This document shows, in pieces, positions 26,495 to 36,071 of a stretch of DNA of 64,000 bases; within the stretch, counting starts at the first letter, position 1, and each line of letters starts with the position of its first letter. The notes below the pieces were generated by a model. The model did no database searches and had not been told where the DNA came from. It was given only the letters and a program-made list of their open reading frames with translations. Position numbers and translations under genes: made by a program. Source of the DNA: Marinobacter salarius (GTDB taxonomy: Bacteria > Pseudomonadota > Gammaproteobacteria > Pseudomonadales > Oleiphilaceae); assembly GCF_032922745.1 (NCBI RefSeq), contig NZ_CP136693.1, forward strand, positions 124,001 to 188,000, given 5' to 3'.

Positions 26495-27757
26495 TCAACG
26501 ACGCTTCATCGACTGGAAGAATTCGTCGTTGGTCTTGGTTTCACGCAGCTTGTCCAGCAGGAACTCAATGGCACCAGTATCGTCGTCCATGGAGTGCAGC
26601 AGCTTGCGCAGAATCCAGATGCGCTGGATATCCGCCTCGCTCATCAGCAGATCCTCACGGCGGGTGCCAGAGCTGCGAATATTGATGGCGGGATAGGTGC
26701 GCTTCTCGGCAATCTTGCGATCCAGGTGGATCTCCATGTTACCGGTTCCCTTGAACTCCTCATAGATGACTTCATCCATCTTGGAGCCAGTGTTGACCAG
26801 CGCGGTGGCAAGAATGGTCAGGCTGCCGCCCTCTTCCACGTTACGGGCCGCACCAAAGAAACGCTTGGGCTTCTCAAGGGCGTGGGCGTCCACACCACCG
26901 GTCAGTACCTTGCCGGAGGACGGAATCACCGTGTTGTAGGCACGGGCCAGACGGGTGATGGAATCCAGCAGAATCACCACGTCTTTCTTGTGCTCGACCA
27001 AACGCTTGGCCTTTTCGATGACCATCTCGGCCACCTGCACATGACGGGCCGGCGGCTCGTCGAAGGTGGAGGCGATCACTTCACCACGCACGGTGCGCTG
27101 CATCTCGGTCACTTCTTCCGGACGCTCGTCAATCAGCAGCACCATCACATGGCACTCTGGATTGTTACGGGTGATGGACTGGGCGATGCTTTGCATCAGC
27201 AGCGTCTTACCGGCTTTGGGCGGAGACACGATCAGGCCGCGCTGGCCTTTGCCGATGGGCGCGACCAGATCCAGAACCCGAGAGGACAGATCCTCGGTAC
27301 TACCATTACCGGCTTCGAGCATCAGACGCTCGTCCGGGAACAGCGGTGTCAGGTTCTCGAACAGGATTTTGTTTCGGGCGTTGTCCGGCTTGTCGAAGTT
27401 AATCTCGTTAACTTTCAGCAGGGCAAAGTAACGCTCGCCGTCTTTCGGCGGGCGGATCTTGCCGGCAACGGTGTCACCGGTCCGCAGGTTAAAACGGCGA
27501 ATCTGGCTTGGCGACACGTAGATGTCGTCAGGACCGGCAAGGTATGAGGCGTCGGCGGAACGGAGGAAGCCGAAACCGTCCTGCAGAATTTCCAGTACGC
27601 CGTCACCGTAAATGTCTTCGCCGCTTTTAGCATGCTTCTTCAGGATCGTGAAGATGACATCCTGCTTGCGCGAGCGAGCCAGGTTATCGAGGCCCATCTC
27701 TTGCGCAATATCGAGCAATTCGGGCATGGAGTTCTGCTTGAGTTCAGTAAGGTTCAT
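26495..27757 (-). CDS. rho: Transcription termination factor Rho
   Basis: RNA-binding hexameric ATPase/helicase that ends transcription. The length of 420 residues is standard. The N-terminal LTELKQNSMPELLDIAQEMGL is the Rho-N domain, followed by the RNA-binding fold (LEILQDGFGFLRSADASYLAGPDDIYVSPSQIRRFNLRTGD). Walker A is SPPKAGKTLL; Walker B lies in DVVILLDSITRLARAYN. The 367-base upstream region probably includes an autoregulated leader, as is common for rho. Confidence 0.98.
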   Translation of the reverse strand: MNLTELKQNSMPELLDIAQEMGLDNLARSRKQDVIFTILKKHAKSGEDIYGDGVLEILQDGFGFLRSADASYLAGPDDIYVSPSQIRRFNLRTGDTVAGKIRPPKDGERYFALLKVNEINFDKPDNARNKILFENLTPLFPDERLMLEAGNGSTEDLSSRVLDLVAPIGKGQRGLIVSPPKAGKTLLMQSIAQSITRNNPECHVMVLLIDERPEEVTEMQRTVRGEVIASTFDEPPARHVQVAEMVIEKAKRLVEHKKDVVILLDSITRLARAYNTVIPSSGKVLTGGVDAHALEKPKRFFGAARNVEEGGSLTILATALVNTGSKMDEVIYEEFKGTGNMEIHLDRKIAEKRTYPAINIRSSGTRREDLLMSEADIQRIWILRKLLHSMDDDTGAIEFLLDKLRETKTNDEFFQSMKRR

Positions 27758-28124
27758 AGGTTGTTAGATAGTCAGGAATGGAAGTAAACGAATATGGAAA
27801 TGAAAGGGGTGCCCCTAAACGGATTGATCGGATATACGTTGAACTTGGTGCTGGCCAGATGGAGCAACCGGTGTAGATGGAGTCCGGAAAGGTACTGAAG
27901 CCAGAGACAGGAAGAACAACCGTTCGCCGGGCAAGAGCGATCATCAGCCACCTTGCGTACCAATGTCAAGTAATGTCGCGCATTTTTGAACCAATTCCTT
28001 CTGAAGGGGCCTTCCTCGGCATCCGAAAATACCCTGCATCCCTCTAACGGGTGTCTCCCCTTCCATTCATCATTCCCAATAGAGATACTGTTAGACAGAC
28101 CTATAAAAACTTTGGAGAGCATCC
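27758..28124. other. rho-moaB divergent intergenic region
   Basis: No gene is supported. The region must hold the rho promoter and leader on the minus strand and the moaB promoter on the plus strand. I see no RNA gene, no convincing molybdenum-cofactor riboswitch and no repeat. moaB is preceded by GGAGAG 7 bases before its ATG. Confidence 0.5.
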
Positions 28125-28697
28125 ATGAGTATCGACGCCACCGTCGAACTGAAACCCCTGAGCATCGCCCTGCTGACGGTGTCCGACAGCCGTGGTGAAG
28201 CGGAAGACTCATCAGGAAAGTTCCTGGAGAACAGCATCATTGAAGCGGGCCACCGACTGGTTGCCCGACGCATCCTGCCGGATGATGTCTATCTCATACG
28301 GGCGCTGATGTCCGGCTGGATTGCTGACCCGGAGATCAACGTGGTGATCATCACCGGCGGCACCGGCTTCCATGAACGCGATAGTACACCGGAAGCCGTC
28401 GCCCCGCTGTTGGACAAAGCCATCGACGGCTTCGGTGAGGAGTTCCGCCGGCTTTCCGCCAGCGAGATTGGCTCTTCCACTATTCAATCTCGTGCCTTTG
28501 GAGGATTGGCCAATCATACGGTGATTTTTTGCCTGCCCGGCTCCACAGGTGCCTGCCGCACGGGCTGGAACGGCATTCTGGTCAGCCAGTTGGACAGCCG
28601 CCACGGCCCCTGCAATTTCTCAGACCTGGCCCTGGGCAAGCCGGACAAGCCTCTCAGCCGGATCAACCAGGTTATTGGCGAGCGCTCGGAGCGATAA
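28125..28697 (+). CDS. moaB: Molybdenum cofactor biosynthesis protein MoaB
   Basis: MogA/MoaB-fold protein that adenylylates molybdopterin before metal insertion. It has 190 residues with the family motifs IALLTVSDSRGEAEDSSGKFL, VVIITGGTGFHERDSTPEAV and GFGEEFRRLSASEIGSSTIQSRAFGG, then FCLPGSTGACRTGWN. It starts a four-gene plus-strand cluster, moaB-moeA-moaD-moaE, placed between rho and trxA. Confidence 0.95.
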   Translation: MSIDATVELKPLSIALLTVSDSRGEAEDSSGKFLENSIIEAGHRLVARRILPDDVYLIRALMSGWIADPEINVVIITGGTGFHERDSTPEAVAPLLDKAIDGFGEEFRRLSASEIGSSTIQSRAFGGLANHTVIFCLPGSTGACRTGWNGILVSQLDSRHGPCNFSDLALGKPDKPLSRINQVIGERSER

Positions 28698-28700
28698 TCC

Positions 28701-29915
28701 ATGGCAAGCCCTGACCTGACTCCCGTTGAAGAAGCCATTGATCACCTGGTCGCCCGGGCGCGCCCGATCACGCACTCACAAACCGTGACCCTGGCAAATA
28801 GCCTGAACCGGGTTCTGGCCCGGGACTACACAGTTCCGGCGGATGTACCACCAGCGGATAACAGCGCCGTCGACGGTTACGCCGTACGTGCAGGGGATCT
28901 TGCTGGCGGGGGACCACTGCCGGTGTCTGGCCGCACAGCGGCCGGTGAAGAACGTCTTACCCTTAAGCCCGGAACGGCCGTGCGTCTTTTCACCGGTTCG
29001 GAAATCCCCTCAGGTGCAGACGCGGTCATCATGCAGGAACGGGTCAGCGTTTGCGGCGACGGTATCACCGTCAATGGGCCTGTCAGTGAAGGCCAGAATA
29101 TCCGTCGCCGTGGCCAGGATCTGGCTCAGGGCGAGCTGGCATTGGCGGCGGGCACCAGGATTCGCCCCCAGGAAATGGGCCTGCTGGGCTCCATTGGTAC
29201 GGCAGACGTTGCCGTGTACGCAAAACTGAAAGTCGCCGTTCTCACGACCGGTGACGAGCTGGTGGACCCCGGACAACCACTGGGGCCTGGACAGATCTAC
29301 AATAGCAATCGCTACACCCTGCTGGGATTGCTGGCGAAAGCAGGCTGCGAGGTGGTGCTTTGTGAGGCCCTGAAGGATGCCCGGGACGCGACCCGCAGCA
29401 CTCTTGAGCGGGCCGCAACCGAGGCCGACCTGATCATCACCAGCGGCGGCGTGTCGGTGGGCGAGGAAGACCATGTTCGGGCGGTGCTGGAGGAATCAGG
29501 CGACCTGTCCCTGTGGCGGCTTGCCAGCAAACCAGGAAAACCAATGGCCTTCGGTACGATTGGCGACACGCCGGTGCTCGGCCTGCCCGGCAACCCGGTG
29601 GCCGTGCTGGTCAGCTTTATGGTGATGGGCATGCCGTTTATTCGCGCGTGCCAGGGTCGGACAAGTGTTACAGTCCGCGGTGAACGGATCCCGGCCGGAT
29701 TTTCAACCGAGAAGCCCTCGATCCGCCGGCAGTATGTCCGTGCCCGTAAGAACATTGGCGATGATGGCCTGACGATCACGGCCTACCCCAACCAGAGCTC
29801 CGGCGTTCTGAGTTCTGCCTGCTGGGCTGAAGGGTTGGCTGTAGTACCTGAGAACACGACCATTACCCTCGGCGACCCTATTGTCTACTACTCGTTTGCG
29901 GAGCTGCTGGAATGA
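28701..29915 (+). CDS. moeA: Molybdopterin molybdenumtransferase MoeA
   Basis: Inserts molybdenum into adenylylated molybdopterin. It has 404 residues, with ADVPPADNSAVDGYAVRAGD, the central MoCF domain TTGDELVDPGQPLGPGQIYNSN and TSGGVSVGEEDHV, then KPGKPMAFG and GLPGNPVAVLVSF. The C-terminal beta domain is present. It starts 3 bases after moaB, and its TGA overlaps the moaD ATG. Confidence 0.97.
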   Translation: MASPDLTPVEEAIDHLVARARPITHSQTVTLANSLNRVLARDYTVPADVPPADNSAVDGYAVRAGDLAGGGPLPVSGRTAAGEERLTLKPGTAVRLFTGSEIPSGADAVIMQERVSVCGDGITVNGPVSEGQNIRRRGQDLAQGELALAAGTRIRPQEMGLLGSIGTADVAVYAKLKVAVLTTGDELVDPGQPLGPGQIYNSNRYTLLGLLAKAGCEVVLCEALKDARDATRSTLERAATEADLIITSGGVSVGEEDHVRAVLEESGDLSLWRLASKPGKPMAFGTIGDTPVLGLPGNPVAVLVSFMVMGMPFIRACQGRTSVTVRGERIPAGFSTEKPSIRRQYVRARKNIGDDGLTITAYPNQSSGVLSSACWAEGLAVVPENTTITLGDPIVYYSFAELLE

Positions 29916-30181
29916 CCATGGCTACGGATAATTCTATTACGGTGAAGTTCTTTGCCCGTCTGAGGGAGGAACTGGATACAAGCACGCTGACGGTTGAGGC
30001 CCAACCCGGGCTGACTGCCGGGCAACTGCTGCACAGCCTTGCCTCTCGAGGGGGAAACTGGGCCCAGCTGGACGGCGCGCAACCGGTGATGATTGCGGTT
30101 AATCAGGTAATGACCAAGCCCGACAGGGCGTTACAGCCTGGCGATGAAGTGGCCTTTTTCCCGCCGGTGACAGGAGGTTGA
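29912..30181 (+). CDS. moaD: Molybdopterin synthase small subunit MoaD
   Basis: Ubiquitin-like sulfur carrier of 89 residues that, as a C-terminal thiocarboxylate, donates sulfur to molybdopterin precursor. It ends in the required Gly-Gly (EVAFFPPVTGG). It overlaps the moeA stop by 4 bases (ATGA); a second ATG at 29918 is also possible. moaE starts 1 base after its stop. Confidence 0.93.
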   Translation: MTMATDNSITVKFFARLREELDTSTLTVEAQPGLTAGQLLHSLASRGGNWAQLDGAQPVMIAVNQVMTKPDRALQPGDEVAFFPPVTGG

Positions 30182-30182
30182 T

Positions 30183-30629
30183 GTGATCCGCGTCCAGCAA
30201 CAGGATTTTGATCCTGCTGAAGAATACCGAGCCCTTCGGAACAGCGGTTCTGGTACTGGAGCCATCGCGACCTTTACCGGACTGGTTCGGGACAATGGTG
30301 ACATGAACGGCGTTACGGGGCTGTTTCTGGAGCACTATCCGGGGATGACGGAGCAAGTTATCGAGGGGCTGGTTCATGAAGCCTCACGGCGCTGGGATGT
30401 GCGGGACGCGCGGATTATTCACCGGGTGGGAGCGCTGGCATTGGCTGATCAGATTGTGTTTGTGGGGGTGTGCAGTGCCCATCGCGGAGATGCCTTTGCG
30501 GCCTGTGAGTTCATCATGGATGCGCTGAAGACGTCGGCGCCGTTCTGGAAGAAAGAGATCACGGGCGACACGGAGCACTGGGTTGAGCAGAAGGCTGCTG
30601 ATCTGGATCGGACTCAGAGCTGGGACTAG
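30183..30629 (+). CDS. moaE: Molybdopterin synthase large subunit MoaE
   Basis: Catalytic subunit that turns cyclic pyranopterin phosphate into molybdopterin with MoaD. It has 148 residues from a GTG start preceded by AGGAGG. Conserved GAIATFTGLVRD, LEHYPGMTE, HRVGALALADQIVFVGVCSAHRGDAFAACEFIMD and the active-site region APFWKKE are present. It is the last gene of the cluster, convergent with trxA. Confidence 0.96.
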   Translation: MIRVQQQDFDPAEEYRALRNSGSGTGAIATFTGLVRDNGDMNGVTGLFLEHYPGMTEQVIEGLVHEASRRWDVRDARIIHRVGALALADQIVFVGVCSAHRGDAFAACEFIMDALKTSAPFWKKEITGDTEHWVEQKAADLDRTQSWD

Positions 30630-30652
30630 CGCTCGACGCCGCATAGCAAGAC

Positions 30653-30768
30653 GGCAAGCAATGACGAACAGCCCTTCCGAAAAACGCTTTGAATACGTCC
30701 GTGTACGCTTGGGCTCCGCCATCCATGGCTCCGCACATTTTCGGAAGGGCTGTTCGGCATTGCTCGCC
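30653..30768 (+). repeat. Long palindromic intergenic repeat, copy 2
   Basis: The perfect 18-base arms are GAACAGCCCTTCCGAAAA (30666-30683) and its complement at 30738-30755. Outer bases extend pairing to about 30 positions with two mismatches (AGCAATG at 30657, CATTGCT at 30758). The core (30684-30737) contains ACGTCCGTGTACGCTTGGGC then CGCCATCCATGGCTCCGCAC, nearly as in the copy at 52028. It lies between convergent moaE and trxA. Confidence 0.8.
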
Positions 30769-30790
30769 TGATTGGTTGTTTGCCTGGCAA

Positions 30791-30830
30791 TAAAAAACCG
30801 CCCGTGAGCGTTTGCTCAGGGGCGGCTTTG
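30791..30830 (-). terminator. Rho-independent terminator of trxA
   Basis: On the minus strand, a stem pairing GCCGCCCCTGAGC with GCTCACGGGCGG around AAAC is followed by TTTTTTATT. It lies 15 bases after the trxA stop. Confidence 0.9.
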
Positions 30831-30844
30831 GCCGACAGCAGCTA

Positions 30845-31171
30845 TCAGAGATTGCTGTCGAGGAACGCGGCCAGTTGTGACTTGGACAGTGCGCCTACTT
30901 TGGTGGCGTCCACGTTGCCGTTCTTGAACAGCATCAGGGTGGGGATGCCGCGGATGTTGAATTTGGGCGGGGTCTGCTCGTTTTCGTCGATGTTCAGTTT
31001 GCAGACTTTCAGCTTGCCTTCGTACTCTTCAGCCATTTCTTCCAGAACCGGCGCGATCATCTTGCATGGGCCGCACCATTCTGCCCAGTAGTCGACCAGT
31101 ACCGGCACGTCTGACTGCAGCACATCCTGCTCAAAGGAGGCATCTGTAACGTTTACAATATTTCCGCTCAT
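30845..31171 (-). CDS. trxA: Thioredoxin 1
   Basis: General cytosolic dithiol reductase. It has 108 residues with the active site WCGPCK and the conserved cis-Pro loop GIPTLMLF. In many relatives trxA lies directly next to rho; here the moaB-moaE cluster separates them. A strong terminator follows it. Confidence 0.97.
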   Translation of the reverse strand: MSGNIVNVTDASFEQDVLQSDVPVLVDYWAEWCGPCKMIAPVLEEMAEEYEGKLKVCKLNIDENEQTPPKFNIRGIPTLMLFKNGNVDATKVGALSKSQLAAFLDSNL

Positions 31172-31543
31172 TTCAGTTTCCCGATTCGTGCACCCACCAG
31201 CGGCTCTGGCCGCCTGAACGATGCTGTTGGCTGTTCTGACAGTTGCCGCAAAAGGCTTGGGGCAACCGATTTCCTAAATTATTGTAAGCCTTACTTTACG
31301 CGATTGGTCAGGCGGATGTGAAGCGCTTCGTTCCACCCCGGCACTTCGGATTACCCTCACCCTGAGCGTTGACGCCCCATTGCGTTACACCGCATATCGC
31401 TTATAGTAATCCCCAGGCATGGTGGTTAACGTCCGCCTTCGCCCTGACAACAATGGTTGTATGAACGCTGCCGTGTTTCCGGCATGCATCCTTTCAAGCT
31501 CCCTTCCCTCTATTTAGGGCCTGGCAGAAGGAATTCAATACAC
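31172..31543. other. trxA-ppx divergent intergenic region
   Basis: Holds the promoters of trxA (minus) and ppx (plus). No gene or RNA is supported. The ppx frame is open upstream to 31457, but the predicted N-terminal extension is unlike the family. Confidence 0.4.
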
Positions 31544-33055
31544 GTGACGGCCAACTCTTCCGCCACCCCGCCAGAACTGCTCGCTGCAATCGACATGGGC
31601 TCCAACAGCTTCCACATGGTGGTCGCCCGCCTGGTTCACGGTGAAATCCGCACCCTGGAGAAGATGGGGGAAAAGGTACAGCTCGGTGCCGGGCTGGACA
31701 GTCATAACCGCCTGACCGAAGACGCCCAGGAACGTGCCCTGGCCTGCCTTAGCCGTTTTGCCCAGAGGCTCCAGGGAATGCCACCAGCGGCGGTCCAGGT
31801 GGTGGGCACCAACGCATTGCGGGTGGCGCGCAACGCCCATGAATTCATGACCAGGGCGGAAGAGGTGCTGGGATACCCAGTGGAAATCATCGCCGGCCGG
31901 GAGGAGGCCCGTCTGATTTACCTGGGCGTGTCACACACCCTTTCGGATGACAGTGGCCGGCGCCTGGTGATTGATATCGGGGGCGGCAGTACCGAGTTTA
32001 TTATCGGGGAGCGCTTCGAACCCCAGGAACTGGAAAGTCTGCACATGGGCTGCGTGTCGTTTCGCAACCGATACTTTCCGGACGGCAAGATCACCCGCAA
32101 GCAAATGGACAAGGCCGTTACCCACGCCGAACAGGAACTGCTCAATATCCGTCAGCACTTCCGCAGCAAGGGCTGGCAAAGTGCGGTGGGGTCATCCGGC
32201 TCGATCAAGGCAATTGCCAGCGTGTTGACCAGCCTCAGGATCACTGACGGCACCATCACCCTGGACGCGATGATGGAACTCAGGACCCGACTGGTCGATA
32301 TGGGCAAGGCTGAGAAACTCGGTGACCTGGGCGTCCGCGCCGATCGCCAAAGCATCTTCCCGGCGGGGTTTGCGATTTTGATGGGCGCATTCCAGTCGCT
32401 GCAGATAACGGAAATGACGTTCGCTGATGGCGCCCTGAGGGAAGGCCTGCTGTACGACATTGCCGGCCGGATTCAGCACGAGGATGTGAGGGTACGAACG
32501 ATACAGGCCCTGCAGGAACGCTATCACGTAGACCAGGAACACGGCAGCGCCGTGGAGCATACCGCCATCGCGGCCTGGAAGCAGGTGGCCAACACCTGGG
32601 CGCTGAACACAGCAATTGATGAAGAGGTGCTGCGTTGGGCCTGTCGGCTGCATGAAATCGGCCTGACCATTTCACACAGCCAGTACCACAAGCACGGCGC
32701 CTACCTGTTGCGGTATTCCGACCTTCCCGGCTTCAGTCAACAGTTTCAGCGCGATCTGGCAACCCTGGTTCGCGGGCACCGGCGCAAGTTCTCTTCCGCC
32801 ATTTTCGACGGGCTGAACCCCGAAGACGTTCCCCGTCTACGTTACCTGTGCGTACTGGTTCGACTCGCAGTGCTATTACAGCATCCGCGGAATCATGAGC
32901 AGCCCCCCGAATTCCGCCTGCACCCGTCCACCAATGGCCTGGCCCTGGAATTCACTGAAGGGTGGCTGGATGAACGCCCGCTGACCCTGGCCGATCTTGA
33001 AAACGAACGGGATTACCTGGCCAAACAGAATTTCACCCTGGAGGTGAAATTCTAG
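31544..33055 (+). CDS. ppx: Exopolyphosphatase
   Basis: Removes phosphate from the ends of polyphosphate; related to GppA pppGpp hydrolases. From the GTG at 31544 it has 503 residues, close to pseudomonad Ppx. The actin-like ATPase motifs AAIDMGSNSFHMVVARL, VVGTNALRVARNA, the catalytic region VDIGGGSTEFIIG and SSGSIKAIASVL are all present. The C-terminal HD-like domain (about 310-500) includes RLHEIGLTISHSQYHKHGAYLL. It overlaps the ABC-F gene by 4 bases, convergently. Confidence 0.93.
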   Translation: MTANSSATPPELLAAIDMGSNSFHMVVARLVHGEIRTLEKMGEKVQLGAGLDSHNRLTEDAQERALACLSRFAQRLQGMPPAAVQVVGTNALRVARNAHEFMTRAEEVLGYPVEIIAGREEARLIYLGVSHTLSDDSGRRLVIDIGGGSTEFIIGERFEPQELESLHMGCVSFRNRYFPDGKITRKQMDKAVTHAEQELLNIRQHFRSKGWQSAVGSSGSIKAIASVLTSLRITDGTITLDAMMELRTRLVDMGKAEKLGDLGVRADRQSIFPAGFAILMGAFQSLQITEMTFADGALREGLLYDIAGRIQHEDVRVRTIQALQERYHVDQEHGSAVEHTAIAAWKQVANTWALNTAIDEEVLRWACRLHEIGLTISHSQYHKHGAYLLRYSDLPGFSQQFQRDLATLVRGHRRKFSSAIFDGLNPEDVPRLRYLCVLVRLAVLLQHPRNHEQPPEFRLHPSTNGLALEFTEGWLDERPLTLADLENERDYLAKQNFTLEVKF

Positions 33056-35007
33056 GGCGTTAACTCTGCCTCGAGGCTCTCGACCGTTTCGCTGATTTCA
33101 AGCCATTCGGCTTCTACCTCTGCCAGACGACTCTTTGCTGTGGCTTGTTGCCCCAATAGATCCTTTAGCTTCTGCTTGCCCTGATCGGCATAGAGTTCCG
33201 GCTCTGAAAGCTCCTGCTCCAGCGTCACCAACGTGGACTGGAGCCGATCCATCTCGTTCTCCAGCGCACCCTGTTGTTTGCGGTAGGGGCTAAGCTTCTG
33301 GCGAATGGCCGCTTCCGCCCGCTTTCGGGCCTTGCGATCTTCGGCGTTCTCGCCGGTACCGCCATCCGCAGCCAATGCCTCATCGCCAGTTGTCTGGGTT
33401 CCGCCACTTTCCCGGCGTGGAGCTTCGGTTTCATCCTTGCGACGGTCCGCCAACCAGCGCTCGTAGTCTTCCAGGTCGCCTTCGTATTCCGTAACCCGCC
33501 CCTCATTCACCAACCAGAAGTCATCGACCGTGTTGCGCAGCAGGTGACGGTCGTGGGAGACCACCACAATCGCCCCCTCAAAGTTTTGTAGCGCCATGGT
33601 CAGGGCCTGACGCATTTCCAGGTCCAGATGGTTGGTGGGCTCGTCCAGCAGCAACAGGTTGGGTTTTTGCCAGGCAATCACCGCCAGCGCCACGCGGGCC
33701 TTTTCACCACCGGAGAATGAGCGGATAGCACTCAGGGCCTCATCGCCGTGAAAGTCAAAGCCTCCCAAAAAATTACGGACACTTTGCTCGGAGGCTTTCG
33801 GAGCCAGCCGCTGCAGGTGCAGGAACGGGCTTGCATCCAGGTCCAGCGACTCCAACTGATGCTGGGCAAAATAACCGATCGCCACGTGTTCTCCCGTGGT
33901 CCGCTCACCTCGCAGCAAGGTGCTTTGCCCCCGCAGGGCATCCATCAACGTGGACTTACCCGCGCCGTTAGGGCCCAAAAGACCAATGCGGCTGCCCGGC
34001 AGCAGAGACAGGTTAATGCCTTCGAGCACAACGGCGTCGCCATAACCGGCCGAGCCGTTACGAATCGACATCAGCGGATTGGACACTTTATCGGCTACCG
34101 GAAACTCGAAACTGAACGGAGAGTCGACGTGGGCCGGAGCAATTTTCTCCATGCGCTCCAGCGCTTTGACCCGGCTCTGGGCCTGGCGGGCTTTGGTGGC
34201 TTTTGCTTTAAAACGATCGATGAAACGCTGAATCTCGGCGATTCTTGCCTGCTGGCGCTCATACCCGGCCTGCTGCTGGGCAATGCGCTCACTGCGCTGG
34301 GTCTCAAATGATGAGTAATTACCCGTATACAGGTCCAGCCGCCGCTGGTCGAAATGCACCAGGTGAGTCGCCACACGGTCCATGAAGTCACGGTCGTGGG
34401 AAATGAACAGCAGGGTGCCCTCGTACCGCCGCAGCCAGTTCTCAAGCCAAAGGCAGGCGTCCAGGTCCAGGTGGTTGGTGGGTTCGTCCAACAACAACAG
34501 ATCGGACGGGCGCATCAACGCCTGGGCCAGGTTAAGGCGTATCCGCCAGCCGCCAGAAAACGAAGACACCGGCCGATCGGCGTCGGCATCCGAAAATCCC
34601 AAACCTCTCAGCAACGCTTCCGCGCGGCGAGACGCTGACCAGGCTTCATGGATGTCGAGCTCGCCATGAATGCGGGCAATGCGGTGATCGTCACCCTGCT
34701 CTTCTGCGTCAGCTAGCTCTGACTCCATGCGTCGCAGGTCATAGTCGCCATCCAGCACAAAATCCCGGGCTGTGCGGGACGAGGCGGCCACTTCCTGAGC
34801 CATGTGGGCGATTCGGCACCCTCCGGGCAGAGACGCACTGCCTTGCTCCGGCGCCAGCTGACCCAGCAATAACTGGAACAAACTGGACTTGCCAGCACCA
34901 TTGGCACCCACTATCGCTACCCGTTGGCCGGGTTGGATGGTCAGGTTGACGGCTTCTAGTAACCAGACGCCACCTCGTTGTAAACTGAGATCGGTTATCG
35001 TTAACAT
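33052..35007 (-). CDS. ABC-F family ATPase (YheS-like)
   Basis: A 651-residue soluble protein with two ABC modules and no membrane part: Walker A GANGAGKSS and GPNGAGKST, signatures SFSGGWRIRLNLA and SFSGGEKARVALA, Walker B LLLLDEPTNHLDL twice. Between them is the arm/linker with KATKARQAQSRVKALERMEKI, and at the end a charged coiled coil (about 560-650). ABC-F proteins act on the ribosome as translation factors. The N-terminus (SLQRGGVWLLEAVNLTIQPGQRVAIVG) and length fit YheS better than Uup or EttA. Confidence 0.9.
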   Translation of the reverse strand: MLTITDLSLQRGGVWLLEAVNLTIQPGQRVAIVGANGAGKSSLFQLLLGQLAPEQGSASLPGGCRIAHMAQEVAASSRTARDFVLDGDYDLRRMESELADAEEQGDDHRIARIHGELDIHEAWSASRRAEALLRGLGFSDADADRPVSSFSGGWRIRLNLAQALMRPSDLLLLDEPTNHLDLDACLWLENWLRRYEGTLLFISHDRDFMDRVATHLVHFDQRRLDLYTGNYSSFETQRSERIAQQQAGYERQQARIAEIQRFIDRFKAKATKARQAQSRVKALERMEKIAPAHVDSPFSFEFPVADKVSNPLMSIRNGSAGYGDAVVLEGINLSLLPGSRIGLLGPNGAGKSTLMDALRGQSTLLRGERTTGEHVAIGYFAQHQLESLDLDASPFLHLQRLAPKASEQSVRNFLGGFDFHGDEALSAIRSFSGGEKARVALAVIAWQKPNLLLLDEPTNHLDLEMRQALTMALQNFEGAIVVVSHDRHLLRNTVDDFWLVNEGRVTEYEGDLEDYERWLADRRKDETEAPRRESGGTQTTGDEALAADGGTGENAEDRKARKRAEAAIRQKLSPYRKQQGALENEMDRLQSTLVTLEQELSEPELYADQGKQKLKDLLGQQATAKSRLAEVEAEWLEISETVESLEAELTP

Positions 35008-35055
35008 AGCGTAATAGTATCAAGGAACGTTTGATAAGGAACCGGCCTGGCCCCT

Positions 35056-35586
35056 ATGGCGTGTAGCGGTAGCAAGATACCGGAGGATGCAGATCCGGAA
35101 AACCCATTGTGGCGGTTTGCCTGTCGTTTCTGGGAATCCTCTGCGGCACGGGAGGCGTGTCTCGGCCTGCAGGATCGTGGCTGGAGCGTTACCCGGATTC
35201 TCTGCGCAACGTGGCTGGCCACGTCAGGCAATGTGTTTCCGGGCACTGAGAGCGCACAGGTAATCGCCTGGCGACGCCAAGTCACGGAGCCGCTCCGAGC
35301 AGCGAAGAAAACCATTACAAAGAATGACCCCGGCACTGCTATTGTAAGAGAGTGCATCGCTCGTAGCGAACTTGAAGCGGAGCGGGTGGAACTGGCCTTG
35401 GCCTATCAGGCCCTGGTTTCAAACAAACATACAGGCAGCGGTGAGGCAACAACGGCCAATCTGGCCCTCAGCAACTTGCTCGCCGCAGCACCAGAGAAGA
35501 CAATGGATAACGAGACCGGCAGCTTGCTGGACATTTTGACCAGAGAACTGTCGACCCTCGTTGAAGGAGATAACAAGCCATGTTGA
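35056..35586 (+). CDS. TIGR02444-type conserved protein
   Basis: A 176-residue cytosolic protein with the family opening NPLWRFACRFWESSAAREACLGLQDRGWSVTRILCATWL. Its function is not known. It is divergent from the ABC-F gene (48 bases apart), a common arrangement in pseudomonads, and overlaps the following gene by 7 bases. Confidence 0.75.
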   Translation: MACSGSKIPEDADPENPLWRFACRFWESSAAREACLGLQDRGWSVTRILCATWLATSGNVFPGTESAQVIAWRRQVTEPLRAAKKTITKNDPGTAIVRECIARSELEAERVELALAYQALVSNKHTGSGEATTANLALSNLLAAAPEKTMDNETGSLLDILTRELSTLVEGDNKPC

Positions 35587-35966
35587 TGAAATGGCTAATC
35601 CGGCTGGCGTTTCCCGCTCTCGGCGTCCTGGTGGCACTGATGTTTTTCGGCCTGAATGACCCCGCCGAAACCACCAGCGAACCCGCAAAGGCCGAAACCA
35701 ACGCGGAAATTCCCGCGTTTGAGGGCTTGGTTCCCTCACCGGTTCCGACTGAAGGGCCCGACATCGTCTTCAAATGGAGGGACAGCGACGGCAGCTGGCA
35801 CTACGCTGACAAGCCGCCTGCGCAAGGGCCCTGGAACGCGTTGGCAATAGAGCGATCTGAAAGCAAGAGCGTACGCCCGCCCGTGTCCGACTCGGAAACC
35901 GATTGGCAATCGCCCTACCGCGCACCTTTTTCGCTCGGCCCTGACACGGCCAATAACGGTAGTTGA
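35580..35966 (+). CDS. Single-pass protein with DUF4124-like domain
   Basis: A 128-residue protein: one N-terminal transmembrane helix (about residues 8-24), a Glu/Pro-rich linker, then a short DUF4124-like module (DIVFKWRDSDGSWHYADKPP) near residues 62-80. Such modules occur in envelope proteins of unknown role. It overlaps the TIGR02444 gene by 7 bases, so the two are probably cotranscribed. Confidence 0.7.
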   Translation: MLMKWLIRLAFPALGVLVALMFFGLNDPAETTSEPAKAETNAEIPAFEGLVPSPVPTEGPDIVFKWRDSDGSWHYADKPPAQGPWNALAIERSESKSVRPPVSDSETDWQSPYRAPFSLGPDTANNGS

Positions 35967-36071
35967 GATTACCCCCTTCCTTAACACATGTTCAGTGGCA
36001 TCTGGCGACAGAACCCGTTACCTTTTGTGCGTTCCCGATCATTCAACGCAAGCTTAACTAAGGACGATGTA

